Below are positions 1 through 10,022 of a DNA stretch of 64,000 nucleotides, piece after piece (position 1 is the stretch's first letter; the number at the start of each line of letters is the position of its first letter). The position numbers were made by a program, and so were the translations under genes. The notes under the pieces are model-generated. The model saw only the letters and a list, made by a program, of their open reading frames with translations, ran no database searches and was not told the origin of the DNA. The DNA is from Pelagilacustribacter sp045567335 (GTDB taxonomy: Bacteria; Pseudomonadota; Alphaproteobacteria; Pelagibacterales; Pelagibacteraceae), in assembly GCA_045567335.1 (NCBI GenBank), contig JBJLCZ010000001.1, forward strand, positions 1 to 64,000, written 5' to 3'.

Positions 1-781
1 TGGCTGGATTTGATAAAAAAGATTCAACTTCAATAAATAAAAAAAAAGAAAATTATTCTAAAAATTTAACAGATAATATTAAAGGTCTTAAAATTGGTAT
101 ACCTAAAGAATATCGAGTTGACGGTATGCCAAAAGAGATAGATCAACTTTGGGAAAGTGGAAAATCTTTACTGAAAGACGCAGGCGCAGAAATTATTGAT
201 ATCTCATTACCAAATACAAAGTATGCTTTGCCTACTTATTATATAGTAGCGCCAGCTGAAGCATCTTCAAACTTAGCTAGATACGATGGCGTAAAATATG
301 GTTTTAGATCATCTAAAGGAAATAATCTTATAGAGATGTACGAAAATACAAGATCAGAAGGATTTGGTGATGAAGTAAAAAGAAGAATTTTAATTGGAAC
401 TTATGTTCTTTCATCTGGTTATTATGATGCTTATTACATTAAAGCTCAAAAAGTTCGACAACTGATTAAAAATGATTTTGATCAGTCATTTAAAAAAGTT
501 GATGCTATACTAACCCCTTCAACACCGAGCGCAGCTTTTAAGATAGGTGAAAAGAAAGATGACCCTATATCAATGTACTTGAATGATATCTTTACTGTTC
601 CAGTTAATTTAGCGGGTATACCGGCAATTTCTATACCAGCAGGTTTTGATCAAAACAAATATCCATTAGGGTTACAATTAATAGGCAATACTTTAGAGGA
701 ACAAAAATTATTAAACATTGCTTTCGCAGCTGAGAAAAAAATAAACTTTAAACAAGATTTAAATAAATGGTGGGAAAAATA

Positions 782-782
<1 letters not shown>
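1..782 (+). CDS. gatA: Glu-tRNA(Gln)/Asp-tRNA(Asn) amidotransferase subunit A, 5'-truncated by window edge
   Basis: C-terminal part of the amidase subunit of GatCAB, which makes ammonia from glutamine so that Glu-tRNA(Gln) or Asp-tRNA(Asn) can be transamidated in the cytoplasm. The reading frame is open from base 3, so the gene enters from outside the window; the ATG at 126 is an internal methionine. Visible family features are the segment LTPSTPSAAFKIGE, the late amidase-fold segment VPVNLAGIPAISIPAGF and PLGLQLIG near the end. The catalytic Ser-cisSer-Lys residues lie in the N-terminal half, which is not in the window. The stop overlaps the gatB start (TAATG), so the two subunits are probably translationally coupled. 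Identity is secure because gatB follows. Confidence 0.95.
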
Positions 783-2248
<1,466 letters not shown>

Positions 2249-2250
2249 TA

Positions 2251-2907
2251 ATGGGTAAAGACCTTGATATTAATAATAAAATACAAAACTATATTCAAAA
2301 TTTAAGTCAACCCCTTCATCCTATTCAAAAAGAAATAATTGCTTACAACAAAACACTTGGTGATGTTAAGAGGATGCAAATTTCTGTATCTCAATGTCAT
2401 TTTCTTCATTTGATGATTAAAACTTGTAACGCAAAAAATATTCTTGAGATAGGAACTTTTACAGGACTAAGCACTTTATCGATGTCCCTAGCTTTACCGG
2501 ATGAAGGTTTTATAATAACGTTAGATAAAAATTTAGAAACCAATAAAGTAGCATTAGATTTTTTTAATAAAGCTAATCAAAATAAAAAGATTAAAACTAT
2601 TATAAAACCAGCTTTAGATTCATTAAACGACATTAAAAAAGAAAATATCTTTTTTGATATTGCATTTATTGATGCTGATAAAATTAATTATACTAATTAT
2701 TATGAGAGTGTAATTCAATTAATTAAAAAAGACGGCTTGATTATTGTAGATAATGTTTTGTGGCATGGAGAGGTTGCAGATGAAAACAATAACGAAAAAT
2801 TTACAAATATTATTAGAGAATTTAATATACATATAAAGAATGATAACAGAGTTGAACAAATAATCTTACCTATCGGTGATGGTTTAACAGTTTGTAGAAA
2901 GCTTTGA
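2251..2907 (+). CDS. Class I SAM-dependent O-methyltransferase (catechol/caffeoyl-CoA OMT-like)
   Basis: A 218-residue methyltransferase of the O-methyltransferase family 3 (MdmC / caffeoyl-CoA OMT type). The SAM-binding glycine loop is EIGTFTGLSTL, about residues 68-78. The metal-binding Asp motifs are FIDADKINY and IIVDNVLWHGEV. These are known family features; the substrate cannot be told from the sequence. It starts two bases after gatB and ends in a TGATG overlap with trhO, so it sits in the same transcription unit. Bacterial relatives act on small catechol-like molecules or are uncharacterised. Confidence 0.85.
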   Translation: MGKDLDINNKIQNYIQNLSQPLHPIQKEIIAYNKTLGDVKRMQISVSQCHFLHLMIKTCNAKNILEIGTFTGLSTLSMSLALPDEGFIITLDKNLETNKVALDFFNKANQNKKIKTIIKPALDSLNDIKKENIFFDIAFIDADKINYTNYYESVIQLIKKDGLIIVDNVLWHGEVADENNNEKFTNIIREFNIHIKNDNRVEQIILPIGDGLTVCRKL

Positions 2908-3812
2908 TGTTTACTATTTTAGGTTTTTATAAATTTAAAAAATTAGATCAACTTAACAAAAAAAAAATTTTTCTTCAAAAATATTTTATTGAAAATGAAA
3001 TTAAAGGAACTTTAATATTGTCAAAGGAAGGTATTAACGGAACTATATCGGGTAAATCTATAAATATTTCTTATATTAACAAGAAGATTAAATCTTTTTT
3101 GAAGTTTAATAAATTTGATAGTGAAAATTTTTCCAAGAGTAGTTTTCATCCATTTCACAAACCTAAAGTAAAGATAAAAAAAGAAGTTGTGCCTATGGGT
3201 TTAAGAATCTTACCAAAAGCTAAAAAGGACAATCATTTAACTCCATCTAAATGGAATAATCTTATAAAAAACAAAAACACTCTTGTACTAGATGCTAGAA
3301 AACCCTTCGAATATAAAGTTGGTACATTCAAAAAAGCTATAAATCCTAAGGTTAAACATTTTAGAGAATTTCCTAAATACCTGAATAAATTAGATAAAAA
3401 AAAACCAGTTGCCATGTTTTGCACTGGTGGAATTAGATGTGAAAAGGCTTCGGTTTATTTAAACAACAAAGGTTTTAAAAATGTATTTCAATTAAAAGGC
3501 GGAATCCTAAATTATCTTAAAAACATCAATAGAAAAGATAGTTTATGGAAAGGTGAGTGCTTTGTTTTTGATAATAGAGTTGCTGTAAAACACAATCTCT
3601 TAGTAGGTTCATATACTATTTGTAGTGGCTGTAGAAATCCTATTTCATTAAAAGATAAAAAATCAAAGAAGTATGAAGCAGGAGTTTCATGTCCTAGATG
3701 TTATGACACACTAACTAACACACAGAAAAGTAGATTTAGAATGAGACAAAAGCAGATAATGCTTGATAAGAAAGCTGGAAGAAAGCATATATTCCAAAAA
3801 GAATTTAAATAG
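2907..3812 (+). CDS. trhO: tRNA uridine(34) hydroxylase, rhodanese-like
   Basis: TrhO (YceA) family protein, which in other bacteria carries out oxygen-dependent hydroxylation of U34 in tRNA to 5-hydroxyuridine. The order is an N-terminal acylphosphatase-like part, a rhodanese domain with the active cysteine in FCTGGIRCEKAS, and a C-terminal segment with two cysteine pairs (CSGC and CPRC) typical of the family. The start is taken as ATG 2907, giving a TGATG overlap with the previous stop; a TTG at 2904 is also in frame. Length (301 residues) is normal. Confidence 0.9.
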   Translation: MFTILGFYKFKKLDQLNKKKIFLQKYFIENEIKGTLILSKEGINGTISGKSINISYINKKIKSFLKFNKFDSENFSKSSFHPFHKPKVKIKKEVVPMGLRILPKAKKDNHLTPSKWNNLIKNKNTLVLDARKPFEYKVGTFKKAINPKVKHFREFPKYLNKLDKKKPVAMFCTGGIRCEKASVYLNNKGFKNVFQLKGGILNYLKNINRKDSLWKGECFVFDNRVAVKHNLLVGSYTICSGCRNPISLKDKKSKKYEAGVSCPRCYDTLTNTQKSRFRMRQKQIMLDKKAGRKHIFQKEFK

Positions 3813-3821
3813 GTTAATAAA

Positions 3822-5195
3822 TTGTCAAAAAAAATAAATTTAACAAATGATCCAATATGGGATTTACTAAGAAAGGTAACTATACCTGCTAGCGTAGGAT
3901 CGTTATTTCAAACTTTTTATAATTTAGTTGATACTTGGTTTGCTGGAAGAATTTCTGCAGAAGCTATAGGAGCTATCGCTAAATCTTTTCCAATATATTT
4001 TGTAATAATAGCGGTAGGTGTTGGTATTGGCGCTGCTACAAATGCGAGCATTGGTAATTTAATTGGTGAAAAGAAAATTAATAAAGCTTCACTGCTTGTT
4101 GCTCAATCAATAGTTTTTGCAATTGTAATTTCTGTTATTGTTACTTTATTTGGTCTTAATGCTTCAAGTTTTCTACTAAGTGTAATGGGCTCTGATGTAG
4201 CAAGTATAGTTTTAACCAGAGAGTATTTGGATATTATTTTTTATGGAACTTTTATCGTAATGATTCAAATTTCTTTAAATGGAACTTTGAATGCTCAAGG
4301 TGATACGAAAAGCTATAGAAATGTTTTAATTTTTAGTTTTTTTTTAAATATATTTTTAAATCCTATATTTATTTGGGGATATGGATTCATACCAGCTTTT
4401 GGCATTTCTGGACTTGCAATAGCTACGGTAATTTCTCAACTAATAGGAACTGTTTATTTAGCCTATAAAGTAAATTCATGTAAATTAAGAAAATATTTAT
4501 ATATCCAATGCTTCATTCCTAAGTATGAATTGTTGAAAGACTTATTATCTCAAGCGGTGCCAATAATGTTTAGCATGTTATTTATAGGAGTTGGTATTTT
4601 TAACATTTTATATTTTATAGGTCAATTTGGTGAGCTAGCAACAGCGGGATACGGCGCTGCTTTAAGGATTGAACAAGTATTTTTATTACCAGTTATTGGT
4701 TTAAATACAGCTGTACTTTCCATCGGAGGTCAAAATTTTGGTGCAAAAGAATTTTTTAGAATTAAAGAGTTATATTTTAAAGCTCTTTTATTTGGATGTT
4801 CATTCATGACTGTGGCAGGAATATTTTTATTTTTTGGTGCAGAATTTTTTGTTTCTCAATTTACCAATAATGCTAAAGCAATTTATCATGGTGCAATTTA
4901 TCTTAAGATTGCAGCTTTGATAGGCCCGATCTATCCAGTATTTTTTATTACCACTGCAGTTTTTCAAGCACTTAAAAAATCTATTTATAGTCTTTATTTG
5001 AGTATTCTTAGACTAACAGCATTACCTTTCTTATCTTTATGGTATGTGATCAACATTAGAGGAGGTGACTATAACGATATTTTTTATACAATAATGGTTA
5101 CAAATTGGTTAATGGGAATAGCTGTTTTATTTTATATTCCCTTTTTCTTCAGAAAAAAATTAAGAATGAGCTTTAAAAAATTATTTGTATTTTAA
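3822..5195 (+). CDS. MATE family efflux transporter
   Basis: Multidrug and toxic compound extrusion family, an integral membrane antiporter with about 12 transmembrane segments across 457 residues. The N-terminal segment (IPASVGSLFQTFYNLVDTWF) is characteristic of MATE proteins, and a second related half begins near residue 240 (QAVPIMFSMLF). The start is TTG at 3822, with an AGG about 11 bases upstream; no ATG fits the conserved N-terminus. The 3' end overlaps the convergent ABC permease gene by 15 bp. Substrate unknown. Confidence 0.9.
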   Translation: MSKKINLTNDPIWDLLRKVTIPASVGSLFQTFYNLVDTWFAGRISAEAIGAIAKSFPIYFVIIAVGVGIGAATNASIGNLIGEKKINKASLLVAQSIVFAIVISVIVTLFGLNASSFLLSVMGSDVASIVLTREYLDIIFYGTFIVMIQISLNGTLNAQGDTKSYRNVLIFSFFLNIFLNPIFIWGYGFIPAFGISGLAIATVISQLIGTVYLAYKVNSCKLRKYLYIQCFIPKYELLKDLLSQAVPIMFSMLFIGVGIFNILYFIGQFGELATAGYGAALRIEQVFLLPVIGLNTAVLSIGGQNFGAKEFFRIKELYFKALLFGCSFMTVAGIFLFFGAEFFVSQFTNNAKAIYHGAIYLKIAALIGPIYPVFFITTAVFQALKKSIYSLYLSILRLTALPFLSLWYVINIRGGDYNDIFYTIMVTNWLMGIAVLFYIPFFFRKKLRMSFKKLFVF

Positions 5196-5915
5196 TTTAT
5201 TCTCAAGTTTTCTTACAAAATACGAAACAATTAGAATTAACACTAAGTATTCAATAATTAAGAAAGTATAAATTTCAAGGGGTCGATAAGTAGTTGTGAC
5301 TAGTTCATTAGCTTTTCTAGTTAAATCAGCTATTCCAATAATTGATACTAATGAAGACATTTTTAAAACATATACAAATTGATTTCCTAGAGCGGGTAGA
5401 ACTACTTTTATAGCTTGGGGAAGAATTACAAATCTCATCTTTCTCCAAAAATCCATTCCTAGTGATCCAGCAACTTCATGTTGTCCTTTGTTAATAGAGT
5501 TTATCCCAGCTCTAAAAATTTCTGCTTGAAAGGCACTTTCACTAATTGTTAATGCTATTATACCAGATACAAAAGGAGAGAAACTTACACCTAACATTAT
5601 AGGTAAACCATAATAAATCCAAAGTATTAAAACTAATAATGGAATGGCCCGTATTACTTCTACATAAACAATATTAAAATAACTCAAAAATTTATTATTA
5701 GATAAAGATGGTAAAGCAACGACAAGGCCAATAATCATTGCTAGGATTATTGAAATTATTGATATATATATTGTAGTAGTTATTCCGCTAATTAAAAATT
5801 TAATATTAGTTAGTCCTTCAACATTACTAGGACTTAAAATATACCAGCCCCATTCATAGTTTGAGCTACATCCCTGTAGTATTGTAAAGACAGTAAGATA
5901 TTTTATAAACTTCAC
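5181..5915 (-). CDS. Amino-acid ABC transporter permease (HisM/GlnP family)
   Basis: Inner-membrane permease subunit of a polar amino-acid ABC importer. After a short hydrophobic leader, about five membrane segments follow. The cytoplasmic EAA-type loop that contacts the ATPase is visible as EVAGSLGMDFWRKMRFVILPQ. The N-terminus (ending ILQGC, Cys16) looks like a lipoprotein signal, which is unusual for a permease. It lies 40 bp downstream of the binding-protein gene on the same strand, so the pair is probably one operon. No ATP-binding subunit is adjacent. Substrate not assignable. Confidence 0.88.
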   Translation of the reverse strand: MKFIKYLTVFTILQGCSSNYEWGWYILSPSNVEGLTNIKFLISGITTTIYISIISIILAMIIGLVVALPSLSNNKFLSYFNIVYVEVIRAIPLLVLILWIYYGLPIMLGVSFSPFVSGIIALTISESAFQAEIFRAGINSINKGQHEVAGSLGMDFWRKMRFVILPQAIKVVLPALGNQFVYVLKMSSLVSIIGIADLTRKANELVTTTYRPLEIYTFLIIEYLVLILIVSYFVRKLENKLKYK

Positions 5916-5955
5916 TAAGTAATTATATTTCTTATCTGAATTTAATTAAACTTAA

Positions 5956-6729
5956 TTATAAACTTTTGAGATCGTATTTAGCTAATAAAGTCTTAAAAAA
6001 GCCTGATGTTTTTTTATCTTTGATCCACTTACTAACATAATCATTCCAAACTTTGTCATTTTTAGGAACCATCATTGCTAAAAAAGCAGGATTTTTTTCT
6101 CCATCATTTACTATTGTTAATTGAGGATACTTTATTACTAATTTATTGGCTTCAGTTGAACTTGTAATATTGCCGTCAGCTCTTCCTGCAAGAACTTCCT
6201 GAAAATCTCTAGCAGGGGCTTCTACTGATTTTAGTTTAGATTTAGGAAAGAATTCTTTGGCTTTTTCCTCTTGAGATGTACCTAGTGTAGTAGCTATTGT
6301 TACATCTTTATTATTTAAAGAATTCCAGGTAGAGAATTTTTTTGAATTTTTTTTAAGAACTAGGGGTACTGTCCCATATTTATAATAAGTTTCTGTAAAA
6401 CCAGCTACTTCAGCTCTTTTTGGTGTTTTAGTAACACTAGTTGAAATATCATATCTATCTGCTGTAATTCCAGCAACTATTGTTTTCCATTCAGCTGGAA
6501 CAAATTTTACCTTAACGCCCATATCTTTTGCTAATTCCCTCATTACATCAATATCAAATCCCTTATACTTATTAGTAGCCGGATCTTTCATTGTCATTGG
6601 ATCCCAATCACCGGTAGTTCCAACTCTTAGTTCACCGTTTTTTTTTATTGTCTGTAGTTTTGATTCAGCGTTCGCCACAGTTGATGTGATTAGTAATATT
6701 GAAGTGACTATTCCTAATAACTTTTTCAT
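5956..6729 (-). CDS. ABC transporter substrate-binding protein, family 3
   Basis: Periplasmic binding protein of the family-3 (SBP_bac_3) type for amino acids or related small acids. A Sec signal peptide is clear (MKKLLGIVTSILL, cleavage near ANA-ES). Typical segments are GELRVGTTGDWDPM, KGFDIDVMRELAKDMGVKVKF and ISTSVTKTPKRAEVAGFTE. Part of the family with this opening resembles cyclohexadienyl dehydratase-like proteins, but the pairing with a permease argues for transport. First gene of a two-gene minus-strand unit. At 257 residues it is of normal length. Confidence 0.9.
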   Translation of the reverse strand: MKKLLGIVTSILLITSTVANAESKLQTIKKNGELRVGTTGDWDPMTMKDPATNKYKGFDIDVMRELAKDMGVKVKFVPAEWKTIVAGITADRYDISTSVTKTPKRAEVAGFTETYYKYGTVPLVLKKNSKKFSTWNSLNNKDVTIATTLGTSQEEKAKEFFPKSKLKSVEAPARDFQEVLAGRADGNITSSTEANKLVIKYPQLTIVNDGEKNPAFLAMMVPKNDKVWNDYVSKWIKDKKTSGFFKTLLAKYDLKSL

Positions 6730-6788
6730 ACTTACTTTTACTTTTTTTTTTCAATTTAATCTAAACGCATATTGACCCAACTAACAAC

Positions 6789-6818
6789 TTGACTGTTGGT
6801 ATTAATTTATACTATAAA
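6789..6818 (+). promoter_or_regulatory. Predicted sigma70-type promoter of umuDC
   Basis: TTGACT at 6789-6794 and TATAAA at 6813-6818 are separated by 18 bp, close to the sigma70 consensus. Transcription would begin about 6825, inside the LexA box that follows. No transcript data are available; the call rests on hexamer match, spacing and position. Confidence 0.65.
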
Positions 6819-6833
6819 GAACAAAACAAGAAC
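6819..6833 (+). promoter_or_regulatory. Predicted LexA (SOS) box of umuDC
   Basis: The sequence GAACAAAACAAGAAC is a direct repeat GAAC-N7-GAAC, the complement of the alphaproteobacterial LexA box GTTC-N7-GTTC. It starts right after the predicted -10 hexamer and ends 10 bases before the chosen umuD start, where a bound repressor would block initiation. That the downstream genes are umuDC, classic SOS genes, supports the call. The lexA gene is not in the window. Confidence 0.75.
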
Positions 6834-6843
6834 ATTTATAAAT

Positions 6844-7239
6844 ATGAAACTAACTATACCTTTTTATTTACACAAAGTAGGGGCTGGTTTTCCATCACCA
6901 GCAACAGATTATATCGAAGACGATATTGATTTAAACTCACATCTCATAACAAACGCTCCAGCTACCTTTATAATAAGGGTTCAAGGAAAATCTATGACTA
7001 ATGTTGGAATATATGACGGAGATCTATTAATAGTAGATAAAAGTATAGATCCAAGAAATTTTTCAACTGTAATAGCAAATGTAAACGAAGAACTTGTTGT
7101 CAAAAATTTAATTAAAGAAAAAGGGTTTAGTTATCTTACTTCAGGATCAAAAAATATATTGGATAAAATTAACCTTACAGAGAATCCGGAAATAGTAATT
7201 TGGGGAGTAGTGACTTATGTCATACATAAACAACAATAA
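6844..7239 (+). CDS. umuD: UmuD-like translesion polymerase V subunit (S24 peptidase)
   Basis: S24/LexA-like autopeptidase that, after RecA-stimulated self-cleavage, would form UmuD' and assemble with UmuC as DNA polymerase V. The catalytic Ser50 (GKSM) and Lys87 (VVKN) are 37 residues apart, as in E. coli UmuD (S60/K97). The cleavage site appears to be Ala14-Gly15 in GAGFPSP, LexA-like rather than the Cys-Gly of E. coli. The start is ATG 6844 (131 residues); the longer frame from TTG 6796 would run through the promoter and SOS box. The N-terminal arm is about 10 residues shorter than in E. coli. Its 3' end overlaps umuC by 23 bp. Confidence 0.92.
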   Translation: MKLTIPFYLHKVGAGFPSPATDYIEDDIDLNSHLITNAPATFIIRVQGKSMTNVGIYDGDLLIVDKSIDPRNFSTVIANVNEELVVKNLIKEKGFSYLTSGSKNILDKINLTENPEIVIWGVVTYVIHKQQ

Positions 7240-8497
7240 AAAAAATAAAGTTGCTTTAATAGACTGTAATTCATTTTATGTTTCGTGCGAAAGACTGTTT
7301 AATCCGAAGATAAACAACAAAGCTGTTGTAGTGTTATCCAACAATGATGGTTGTGTAATTTCACGATCTACGGAAGCCAAGAAAATTGGAATTAAAATGG
7401 GAGAACCTTATTTTAAAGTTAAAGAACTTGTTAGAAAAAACAATGTTCACATATTCTCTTCAAATTATGCATTGTATGGAGATATTTCTAGAAGAGTAAT
7501 GAAAACTTTAAAATCTTTTTCAGACAAAATAGAAATTTACTCAATAGACGAAGCGTTTGTTGATTTATCACACGTAGGAGAAAAAGAAGTAGAGAATTAT
7601 GGAAAAGTAATAAGAAAAAGAATTCTAAAATGGACAGGCATACCAACCAGTGTTGGTATTTCTAATACAAAAACTTTAAGTAAAGTTGCAAATCATATAG
7701 CAAAAAAAAATAAAACTGGAGTTGTTTATTTGAAAGGAAATATTGATGAAATTTTAAAAAATTTTCATATTTCTGATATTTGGGGAGTTGGAAAACAATT
7801 ATCAAAACTATATATAAAAAATGGAATAGATACGGCTTATAAATTAAAAAATATTTCTAACAGTTGGGTGAAGAAAAGCACAAATGTATTAGGAGCCAAA
7901 ACAGTAATGGAATTAAGAGGAATTACATGTATTAATTTAGAAACAGAAGAAACAAAAAGAAAAAGCTGTTGCGTTTCTAGGTCATTTGGTAAAAAAATTG
8001 AAAGTTTAGAAAAATTACAAGAGTCAATCACTACACACTGTTTAAATGCAGCTGAAAAAATAAGGAATGATAGTCAGATAACTAGATCTATAACTATATT
8101 CATTAGAACAAGTCCTTTTGATAAAAATAGAAAATATTATTCAAACTCTATTACTATAGATCTCCCGGTTGCAACAAGTAATAGCCTAGAACTAGTAAAA
8201 ATGGCAATTAGTGGATTAAAAAAAATATATAGATATGGTTATTTATATCAAAAAGCTGGAATTATTTTATCTAAATTAAAAGAATCTAGTGATAGTGAAT
8301 TAAATCTATTGGCACCAATTATGGAAAATAAATCTCAAACATTAATGAAAGCAATAGATTTTACAAATGCTAAATATGGTAGAAATGCTATTAGCATAGC
8401 CCAAGCAGGTATAGATAAAAGTTGGAAGATGAGAAGGGAACATTCATCAAAAATAGACACTTCTTCAATTGACTTTTTACCAATTATAACTGTATAA
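7217..8497 (+). CDS. umuC: Y-family DNA polymerase V catalytic subunit
   Basis: Error-prone translesion polymerase that copies damaged DNA with UmuD'. Polymerase motifs are intact: ALIDCNSFYVSCE near the N-terminus (first metal Asp), the steric-gate region, and YSIDEAFVDLS with the catalytic Asp-Glu. The C-terminal little-finger domain and the UmuC-specific tail (APIMENKSQTLMKAID, YGRNAISIAQAG) are present. At 426 residues it is full length. Translation is probably coupled to umuD through the 23-bp overlap, and both genes would answer to the SOS box upstream. Confidence 0.95.
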   Translation: MSYINNNKKNKVALIDCNSFYVSCERLFNPKINNKAVVVLSNNDGCVISRSTEAKKIGIKMGEPYFKVKELVRKNNVHIFSSNYALYGDISRRVMKTLKSFSDKIEIYSIDEAFVDLSHVGEKEVENYGKVIRKRILKWTGIPTSVGISNTKTLSKVANHIAKKNKTGVVYLKGNIDEILKNFHISDIWGVGKQLSKLYIKNGIDTAYKLKNISNSWVKKSTNVLGAKTVMELRGITCINLETEETKRKSCCVSRSFGKKIESLEKLQESITTHCLNAAEKIRNDSQITRSITIFIRTSPFDKNRKYYSNSITIDLPVATSNSLELVKMAISGLKKIYRYGYLYQKAGIILSKLKESSDSELNLLAPIMENKSQTLMKAIDFTNAKYGRNAISIAQAGIDKSWKMRREHSSKIDTSSIDFLPIITV

Positions 8498-8504
8498 AAG
8501 TTAA

Positions 8505-8570
8505 AAACGGGGTGTCTTAATGACTGAGATTATACCCGATGAACCTGGCCGGTAATTCAGTAAGGGAAAT
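8505..8570 (+). promoter_or_regulatory. TPP riboswitch (THI element) directly abutting thiV
   Basis: The leader shows the conserved TPP aptamer blocks in order: ACGGGGTG, a short P3 hairpin (GTC / GAC), CTGAGA, TACCCG, GAACCTG, a GGTAAT block and a final AAGGGAAAT. The last base lies immediately before the thiV ATG at 8571. The final purine-rich block AAGGGA is the only Shine-Dalgarno-like sequence, so the aptamer and the ribosome site coincide. Ligand binding would therefore be expected to block translation. The P3 arm is very short. umuC ends only a few bases upstream. Confidence 0.92.
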
Positions 8571-10022
8571 ATGGAAAAAACATATCTATCAATTCATACA
8601 TCTTTGGCAACAACTATAATAGTAGGTCTATTTTTTATAGGACTAGGTTATTTGAATTCTAAAAAAATATCTAATAATAAGAATTATATTGTTGGAGATA
8701 GGAATGAAAACACATTTTCATTAACCGCAAGTATAACTGCCTCAGCATTAGGGGCATGGATACTATTTGGACCAGCATCTGCAGCAACATGGGGCGGAAT
8801 AGGAGCTGTTATAGGTTATGCTCTAGGAACTGCAGCTCCAATGTTATTTTTATACAATTTTGGCCCCAAAATAAGAGCAGAATTTCCTAATGGTTTAACA
8901 CTAACTGAATTTATTAAGAAAAGATTTGGTTTTGGGATACTTAAAATAAGTTTATTTTTAATACTATTTTATTTAACAATATTTTTAATTGCTGAAGTAA
9001 CAGCAATAGCTTCATTATTGAAATTTATATCTAAAGTTCCTTTATGGATAACTGCAGCTATAACCTTAATTATTTGCCTACTTTATATACTAAGAGGAGG
9101 TTTTAAACTTTCAATTATTACTGACAAATATCAATTTATTTTCATCGTGATAGTTATCTTAACATCTGTTTTTTTAATTTTAGGAGATATTGACGGATCA
9201 AGTTTTGAATTGATTAAACAAAAATCATTTAATTTAGTAGATAAAAAATATTTACCGAATTATACATCAGGCCTAACTTTTTTTATTGCAGTTGCGGCTA
9301 CTAATTTATTTCACCAAGGTAATTGGCAGAGAATTTTTGCAGCTAAAAATAATTCAATCTTAAAATCCAGTTTAATTTATTCTTCAGTAATTATTTTCTT
9401 TATTGTCTTTTGGATGGGGTATTCAGGCCTTATATCGTATTCTTTAAACTCCAAAGTAATTCCAGATTTGGCTTTTTTTGATTTAATATTGTATAAAAAA
9501 AATTCACTAATAATTGTTGCCATCATAATTCTTGCAATGTCATTAACATTAAGCACAATAGATACACTGATTAATGCAATATCTAGTTTATTAATTGTAG
9601 ATGGAAATCAAATAAATAAAACATTAAGTGGAAAAGATATTAAAAGAAAATCTAACTTAATAATTTTATCATTAAGTATATTAGTTTTTCTTTTCGCCTC
9701 TAAAGGATATAGTATTTTGTATTTATTTTTATTGGCAGATTTATTTTGTTGCGCTGCCGTGATGACTATATTTTATGGATTTTTTAATAAGAAAATTAAT
9801 TCAAAAATAGCTACATTATCTATTGCTTTTGGACTTATATTTGGGTTGCTTTTTTTTCCGAGTATGGATTTTCAAAGCAGTATATTAGTTGGAATTTTGA
9901 TATCAAAAGATTTTTTTCATTCTTTAATTACTGCTAACTTGCTGTTTATTTCATTTGCTGTATCAATTACAGTTCCACTGCTAATATTGATAATTTATTC
10001 TTTACGTAATTCATTTAAATAG
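8571..10022 (+). CDS. thiV: Sodium:solute symporter, probable thiamin-precursor (HMP) transporter ThiV
   Basis: A 483-residue member of the sodium:solute symporter family with roughly 13 membrane segments. Family features include SLTASITASALGAW in the first sodium-binding region and a late AMSLTLSTIDTLINAISSL segment. The TPP riboswitch in its leader ties it to thiamin metabolism. In SAR11 such a gene (thiV) is proposed to import the thiamin pyrimidine precursor HMP, which these cells require; this assignment is by analogy. The product thiL, also in this window, would complete TPP formation. The 3' end overlaps the convergent rarD gene by 28 bp. Confidence 0.85.
   Translation: MEKTYLSIHTSLATTIIVGLFFIGLGYLNSKKISNNKNYIVGDRNENTFSLTASITASALGAWILFGPASAATWGGIGAVIGYALGTAAPMLFLYNFGPKIRAEFPNGLTLTEFIKKRFGFGILKISLFLILFYLTIFLIAEVTAIASLLKFISKVPLWITAAITLIICLLYILRGGFKLSIITDKYQFIFIVIVILTSVFLILGDIDGSSFELIKQKSFNLVDKKYLPNYTSGLTFFIAVAATNLFHQGNWQRIFAAKNNSILKSSLIYSSVIIFFIVFWMGYSGLISYSLNSKVIPDLAFFDLILYKKNSLIIVAIIILAMSLTLSTIDTLINAISSLLIVDGNQINKTLSGKDIKRKSNLIILSLSILVFLFASKGYSILYLFLLADLFCCAAVMTIFYGFFNKKINSKIATLSIAFGLIFGLLFFPSMDFQSSILVGILISKDFFHSLITANLLFISFAVSITVPLLILIIYSLRNSFK

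Noticed and set aside
6796..6843. Longer UmuD reading frame starting at TTG 6796
   Set aside because: It would translate through the -10 element and LexA box, and the added residues are not UmuD-like; ATG 6844 fits the family.
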